From Pseudorhodoplanes sp049324435 (lineage in GTDB: Bacteria > Pseudomonadota > Alphaproteobacteria > Rhizobiales > Xanthobacteraceae), in NCBI GenBank assembly GCA_049324435.1, contig JBMOOQ010000016.1, positions 1 to 64,000 of the forward strand: 64,000 nt of DNA, written 5' to 3'. Below the pieces are notes generated by a model that saw only the letters and a program-made list of their open reading frames with translations, was not told the origin of the DNA and ran no database searches. Of this stretch, positions 60,966-64,000 are shown piece after piece (the stretch's first letter is position 1; each line of letters starts with the position of its first letter). The translations under genes and the position numbers were made by a program.

Positions 60966-62441
60966 CTATTTCCGGAAGTAGAACGCTTCGCTCGGAAGCG
61001 AGCCGTAGGTGAAAGGCTCCTGCTTGCGGTTTGTCGCGCTCAAAACATCGTCGCGTACCTTCCGGAACACCAGGTTGATTTCGAGGCCGGGGGTGAGAAT
61101 GGCGCGGGCCAGCGCAGACGCGAACGGCGAGTTGCCCTGGCTGCCGTCAAGGGCGGTCTGTCCGTGCTTGGCTGCATAGGCCACAAGGGTCGCGCCTTCG
61201 GGTTCGATATTGCCAAGCCCTCTGCCGAGCGAGCGCGTTCCGAGACTCCTCGTCATGGTACTGGCGAACGGATTGTCTCGGCAGGCATCGAGGATAACCA
61301 GCTTCAGCTTGCTGGCGCCTTCGACGGAACGCAGCAATTGATCCAACGATATAGCCTCGAACGAGGTATCGCGGTCGGATTTGAGCCGCGCATCTATCGG
61401 GACCAGATAATTGGTGCCTGCGACTTCGATTCCGTGGCCCGCATAATAGATCACCGCCCATTCGGCGCGGTCCGCCAGAGTGGCGAAATCCTTTAGTGCG
61501 GCGGCAAGCTGCTCGCGGGTAAGGTCAAGCTTCAGGTCGACGCGATTGAAGCCGACCGTCGTCAATGCCTTACTCAGTATTTCCGCATCGCTTTTCGGAT
61601 TCGTGAGGGGAGGCACGTTCCGGTACTGGCTATTCCCGATGATGAGTGCGACCCGTGCGCTGCCGCCGGTCGAGGGCTTTGTATTTCCGGTTTGCTGCGC
61701 GAGTCGTGCCTCGAGTCGGGCGAGAGAACGTGTCAGCGACACGTTGCCCGGATCGATGCTTGCGGCCTTCCTGATATCGGTGATCGCGGACGGAAAATCC
61801 TGCGCGGCTTCGCTTGTTAACGCGCGCTCGGAGAAATACAGCCAGTTCGTGGAATCGAGTGAAATCGCCTTATCGTGATCGGCGCGAGCGCGTGTGAAGT
61901 CTCTCCTCAGCCGGTAGATGATCGCTCTTTCATTATAGCCGCGCGCTTCGGCCGGCTTCATGCGGATCAGCGTGTTCATATCGGCGAGCGCCTTGTCGTA
62001 GTCGCGCTTGAAGCGAAAGGCGATGCCTCTGTTGAGGAAATGAGACGATACGTTAGGGTTCAATTTGATTGCGGCATTATAGCTTTCGATGGCCTGTTCG
62101 TATTCGCCCTTTTTCCTGAGCGTGATGCCTCTGCGATTGTGCGGGGAGGAGTTTTGCGGATCGAGTTTGATCGCAGCGTCAAAGTCCGCAAGAGCGGCAT
62201 CCAGCTTTTCGAGCCGGTACAGAGCGTGCCCGCGGCTCTCCAGCAGGCTTGCGCGCTCTTTCGGCGCCCTGCGCTTGTCGGCCAGCGCGTTGGTGCAATC
62301 AGTGACAACCTGCTCCGGCGGCTCGGCCATGATTGAACATGTCGGCGGCCGCGCGGTGCCCTTCGGGCTTGCCTCGGCGGCAAATCCGGCCGGCAGAACG
62401 CCCGCGAGGGCGAAGGCAAGAATAAGCCGGCACCGCATCAT
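60966..62441 (-). CDS. Exported TPR-caspase (peptidase C14-like) protein
   Basis: A 491-aa protein with a signal peptide (to about residue 22, AGFAAEAS), TPR-like repeats (about 60-250; for example KLDAALADFDAAIKLDPQN), and a C-terminal caspase-like domain. The dyad is H336 in YYAGHGIE and C387 in ILDACRDNPF. The domain starts RVALIIGNSQYRNVPPLTNPKSDA. Such TPR-caspase proteins are common in Hyphomicrobiales; functions are mostly unknown. The signal peptide implies periplasmic or surface action. It is convergent with the MacB permease gene, ten bases between. Confidence 0.88.
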   Translation of the reverse strand: MMRCRLILAFALAGVLPAGFAAEASPKGTARPPTCSIMAEPPEQVVTDCTNALADKRRAPKERASLLESRGHALYRLEKLDAALADFDAAIKLDPQNSSPHNRRGITLRKKGEYEQAIESYNAAIKLNPNVSSHFLNRGIAFRFKRDYDKALADMNTLIRMKPAEARGYNERAIIYRLRRDFTRARADHDKAISLDSTNWLYFSERALTSEAAQDFPSAITDIRKAASIDPGNVSLTRSLARLEARLAQQTGNTKPSTGGSARVALIIGNSQYRNVPPLTNPKSDAEILSKALTTVGFNRVDLKLDLTREQLAAALKDFATLADRAEWAVIYYAGHGIEVAGTNYLVPIDARLKSDRDTSFEAISLDQLLRSVEGASKLKLVILDACRDNPFASTMTRSLGTRSLGRGLGNIEPEGATLVAYAAKHGQTALDGSQGNSPFASALARAILTPGLEINLVFRKVRDDVLSATNRKQEPFTYGSLPSEAFYFRK

Positions 62442-62657
62442 TCGCTCCGTTTAGGCATTTGGTGTGGGTCGCCCGACATGGGGTTCATCGGACAGCTCGC
62501 GGCCCAATAGATTCCGTATCATTCAGACAAATGCCGCAACAGGAAATTGAAGCGTCGGCATAATTGGCCGGAAGATCGGCCGGTGGGCGATTGCAGATCG
62601 TAACAGGAAGCGTTCTGTCCGCCGGTGTACCTGCGGATTAAAGGATATAACTATTCG

Positions 62658-63005
62658 TTATCGCCGGCCGCCGAGCCATCCCGTGACGCGCGACCACCAG
62701 TCCCGCGCCGAGCCTGAAAACATCGCAAACAGGATTCCGATCACCACTAGCGGAATCCACAAGATCATCAGGCCGGCGAGCAGCACGAAGAACAGCACGC
62801 CGAGCGTGCCGGCCGCGAGCAGGATTAGCGCGATCGTGAAAGGCCCCGGCTTCTTCAGATAGATGCGGCGGATGCCGTCGTCGCCTTCCTCGACGCGCAC
62901 GAACACGCTGTCGAAGCCGCGCTGACGCGATTGCGCGCCGGGCGGAATGATCTCCGGCTCGACGCGGGGCCTTTCGGCGCGGGGGCGATAGGGCTCGTTG
63001 CTCAT
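62658..63005 (-). CDS. Small membrane protein, unknown function
   Basis: A 115-aa protein from ATG 63005. The N-terminal half is polar and Pro/Arg-rich (RPRAERPRVEPEIIPPG). The C-terminal half has two close helices (about 55-72 and 75-95) and a short tail with Trp residues. I know no family. It is divergent from the antitoxin gene. A longer start at 63047 is possible. About 217 bp upstream of the caspase-like gene carry no gene. Confidence 0.65.
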   Translation of the reverse strand: MSNEPYRPRAERPRVEPEIIPPGAQSRQRGFDSVFVRVEEGDDGIRRIYLKKPGPFTIALILLAAGTLGVLFFVLLAGLMILWIPLVVIGILFAMFSGSARDWWSRVTGWLGGRR

Positions 63006-63125
63006 GCGGAGAATATGGGACGAAGGCCACGCGAGGGCAATGCGCAATCATTGGCCGGAAACCGCAGGCGAATTTTCGGTCACTGGCAAATTCGTGATGC
63101 CGCACTTATGATATGATAAACTTGC

Positions 63126-63410
63126 ATGAGATGGATCGCCTCGCAGATGAAGGTTTCGACCTCGGAGTTCATCAAGAATTACAGCACACTCGCCGACCGG
63201 GCGCAGAGCGAGCCCGTGGTCATCACCGAAAATGACCGCGACCGCCTCGTGGTGCTGTCGGCTGAGGAATATGCGCGGCTGAAGCGGCGCGACCGCCGCG
63301 TGGTGAAGCTGGAAGATTTCACGGACGCGGAAATGGCAATGATCGCGCGCGCGGAGTCGGCCGCTGAAGATGCGCATCTTGACGAAGAACTGAAAGACTG
63401 GCGGGCGTGA
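63126..63410 (+). CDS. Phd/YefM-type antitoxin
   Basis: A 94-aa protein with a Phd/YefM-like N terminus (MKVSTSEFIKNYSTLADRAQSEPVVITENDRDRLVVLSAEEY, key residues STSEFIKNYSTLADRA), which binds DNA and represses its own operon. The C-terminal acidic tail (EDAHLDEELKDW) would wrap around and neutralise the toxin. A second start at residue 8 (63147) may be the true one. The stop overlaps the toxin gene by 4 bp (GTGA), giving coupled translation typical for toxin-antitoxin pairs. Confidence 0.8.
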   Translation: MRWIASQMKVSTSEFIKNYSTLADRAQSEPVVITENDRDRLVVLSAEEYARLKRRDRRVVKLEDFTDAEMAMIARAESAAEDAHLDEELKDWRA

Positions 63411-63844
63411 GCTGGCCGGTTCCGCGTCCGGGCCTGGTCATTCGCTATTCATATCTTTGGGAGAGTGAGGCGCGGCAAGGCCGTGAGGAAGGCGTGAAGG
63501 ATCGCCCCTGCGCGATCGTCCTCGTGATTCTGCGCGAAGGCGAACATCCCATCGTGCGCGTGCTGCCGGTCACGCATAGTCCGCCCTCCGATCCCACCGA
63601 TGCGCTTGAAATTCCGCAACCGACCAAACGGCGGCTCGGCCTCGATTCGGATCGCTCCTGGGTGATGCTGAGCGAAGCCAACGATTTCATCTGGCCGGGT
63701 CCCGATCTGCGTCCCGCGGTCAACGGCGATCCGGCGTCGGTCGTCTACGGCATGTTGCCGCCGGGATTCATGAAAGTGCTGCGTGAACGGCTGCTGCAGC
63801 GCTGGCGCGAGAAGCGCGCGGCGGTGACGAGGAGGACGGAGTGA
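63407..63844 (+). CDS. PemK/MazF-like toxin
   Basis: A 145-aa protein with a MazF/PemK-like fold suggested by GLVIRYSYLWESEARQGREEGVKDRPCAIVLVI (key residues KDRPCAIVLV), HPIVRVLPVTHSPP and the C-terminal PPGFMKVLRERLLQRWREKR. MazF family members are mRNA interferases, but I cannot show the catalytic Arg/Thr pair with certainty, so activity is inferred from family and pairing. GTG start at 63407 overlaps the antitoxin stop. It lies near the window edge. Confidence 0.72.
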   Translation: MSWPVPRPGLVIRYSYLWESEARQGREEGVKDRPCAIVLVILREGEHPIVRVLPVTHSPPSDPTDALEIPQPTKRRLGLDSDRSWVMLSEANDFIWPGPDLRPAVNGDPASVVYGMLPPGFMKVLRERLLQRWREKRAAVTRRTE

Positions 63845-63957
63845 GTTTGTCAAATGGAGGATTTCGCTGCGCTCATCAGCCTTACGGGTGATCGGCCCCA
63901 ATGTCCCTGCCTTCGGCAAGTTGGACAGGCAAATAGGTGCGGTAGGTCCGCACTATT

Positions 63958-64000
63958 CTACTCCGCCGCCGTTCTGCCCGCCCCGCCGGTGCCGTAGCGC
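63958..64000 (-). CDS. Possible 3' end of a gene cut by the window edge
   Basis: On the minus strand a frame open from the window edge ends with RYGTGGAGRTAAE and a TAG stop at 63958. The composition is like that of a real C terminus and unlike the noncoding stretch 63845-63957. Too short to identify. Confidence 0.35.
   Translation of the reverse strand, partial: RYGTGGAGRTAAE

Noticed and set aside
1..64000. CRISPR arrays, tRNA or rRNA genes, IS elements, prophage
   Set aside because: No regularly spaced repeats, no cloverleaf with a GGTTCGAATCC-type arm, no transposase, integrase or phage structural proteins were seen.

Overview
The window is a high-GC chromosomal segment from an alphaproteobacterium. 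Gene content points to the Hyphomicrobiales, in the Bradyrhizobium/Rhodopseudomonas/Pseudolabrys neighbourhood. The signs are a GlnD with C-terminal ACT pair, phbA-phbB divergent from phaR, rpmF next to mtgA, and a feruloyl-CoA synthase / TRAP / MarR aromatic cluster. I saw no rRNA, tRNA, CRISPR array, insertion sequence or phage gene. The assignment rests on protein recognition only.

Layout. 0.3-12.8 kb is mostly housekeeping: a YgjP-type metallopeptidase, a Bcr/CflA-type MFS pump, a class A penicillin-binding protein, a tiny secreted protein, GlnD, a zinc alcohol dehydrogenase, a membrane protein and MutS. 12.9-19.6 kb (minus strand) holds a possible aryl-pyruvate module: indolepyruvate:ferredoxin oxidoreductase IorA-IorB, a ThDP enzyme and an ACMSD-like amidohydrolase. 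19.7-28.7 kb holds a TRAP transporter (dctPQM), a MarR regulator and a CoA-dependent side-chain-shortening set: feruloyl-CoA synthase, crotonase, SDR dehydrogenase, thiolase and 4HBT thioesterase. 29.4-33.8 kb is a beta-ketoadipate block: a two-subunit CoA-transferase, pcaF, pcaH and pcaG. 34.7-43.5 kb pairs a LigM-like folate-dependent O-demethylase with a divergent FCD-GntR regulator, four MetE-core-like methyltransferases and an orphan ABC binding protein. 43.5-47.8 kb has a cyclase/hydrolase, an orphan Bug-type binding protein, and a MaoC hydratase / acyl-CoA dehydrogenase / DUF985 cupin run. 47.9-50.7 kb is PHB metabolism (phbB, phbA, phaR). 50.7-64 kb holds an EAL protein, a gamma-glutamyltransferase, rpmF, mtgA, a polyprenyl synthase, a MacAB-type exporter, a TPR-caspase protein and a Phd/PemK-like toxin-antitoxin pair.

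How the parts may work together (inference). Lignin-derived hydroxycinnamates could enter through the TRAP system, be activated by the feruloyl-CoA synthase, and lose two carbons by hydration, oxidation and thiolysis. The aroyl-CoA would be released by the thioesterase. A methoxylated product such as vanillate would be demethylated by the LigM-like enzyme to protocatechuate, which PcaHG, the CoA-transferase and PcaF carry toward succinyl-CoA and acetyl-CoA. Surplus acetyl-CoA could flow to PHB. pcaB, pcaC and pcaD are absent here and must lie elsewhere. The least explained part is the set of four MetE-like proteins beside LigM. The simplest idea is that they use methyl groups from O-demethylation, but this is untested.

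Regulatory DNA fits this partition. A 23-bp palindrome sits before the crotonase gene, with a related imperfect site between marR and dctP. Two identical TTGTATACAG sites lie 126 bp apart between ligM and gntR. A strong hairpin separates dctP from dctQ. Several REP-like and GC-rich palindromes are scattered through the window; one such sequence appears to be translated as an N-terminal extension of MutS.
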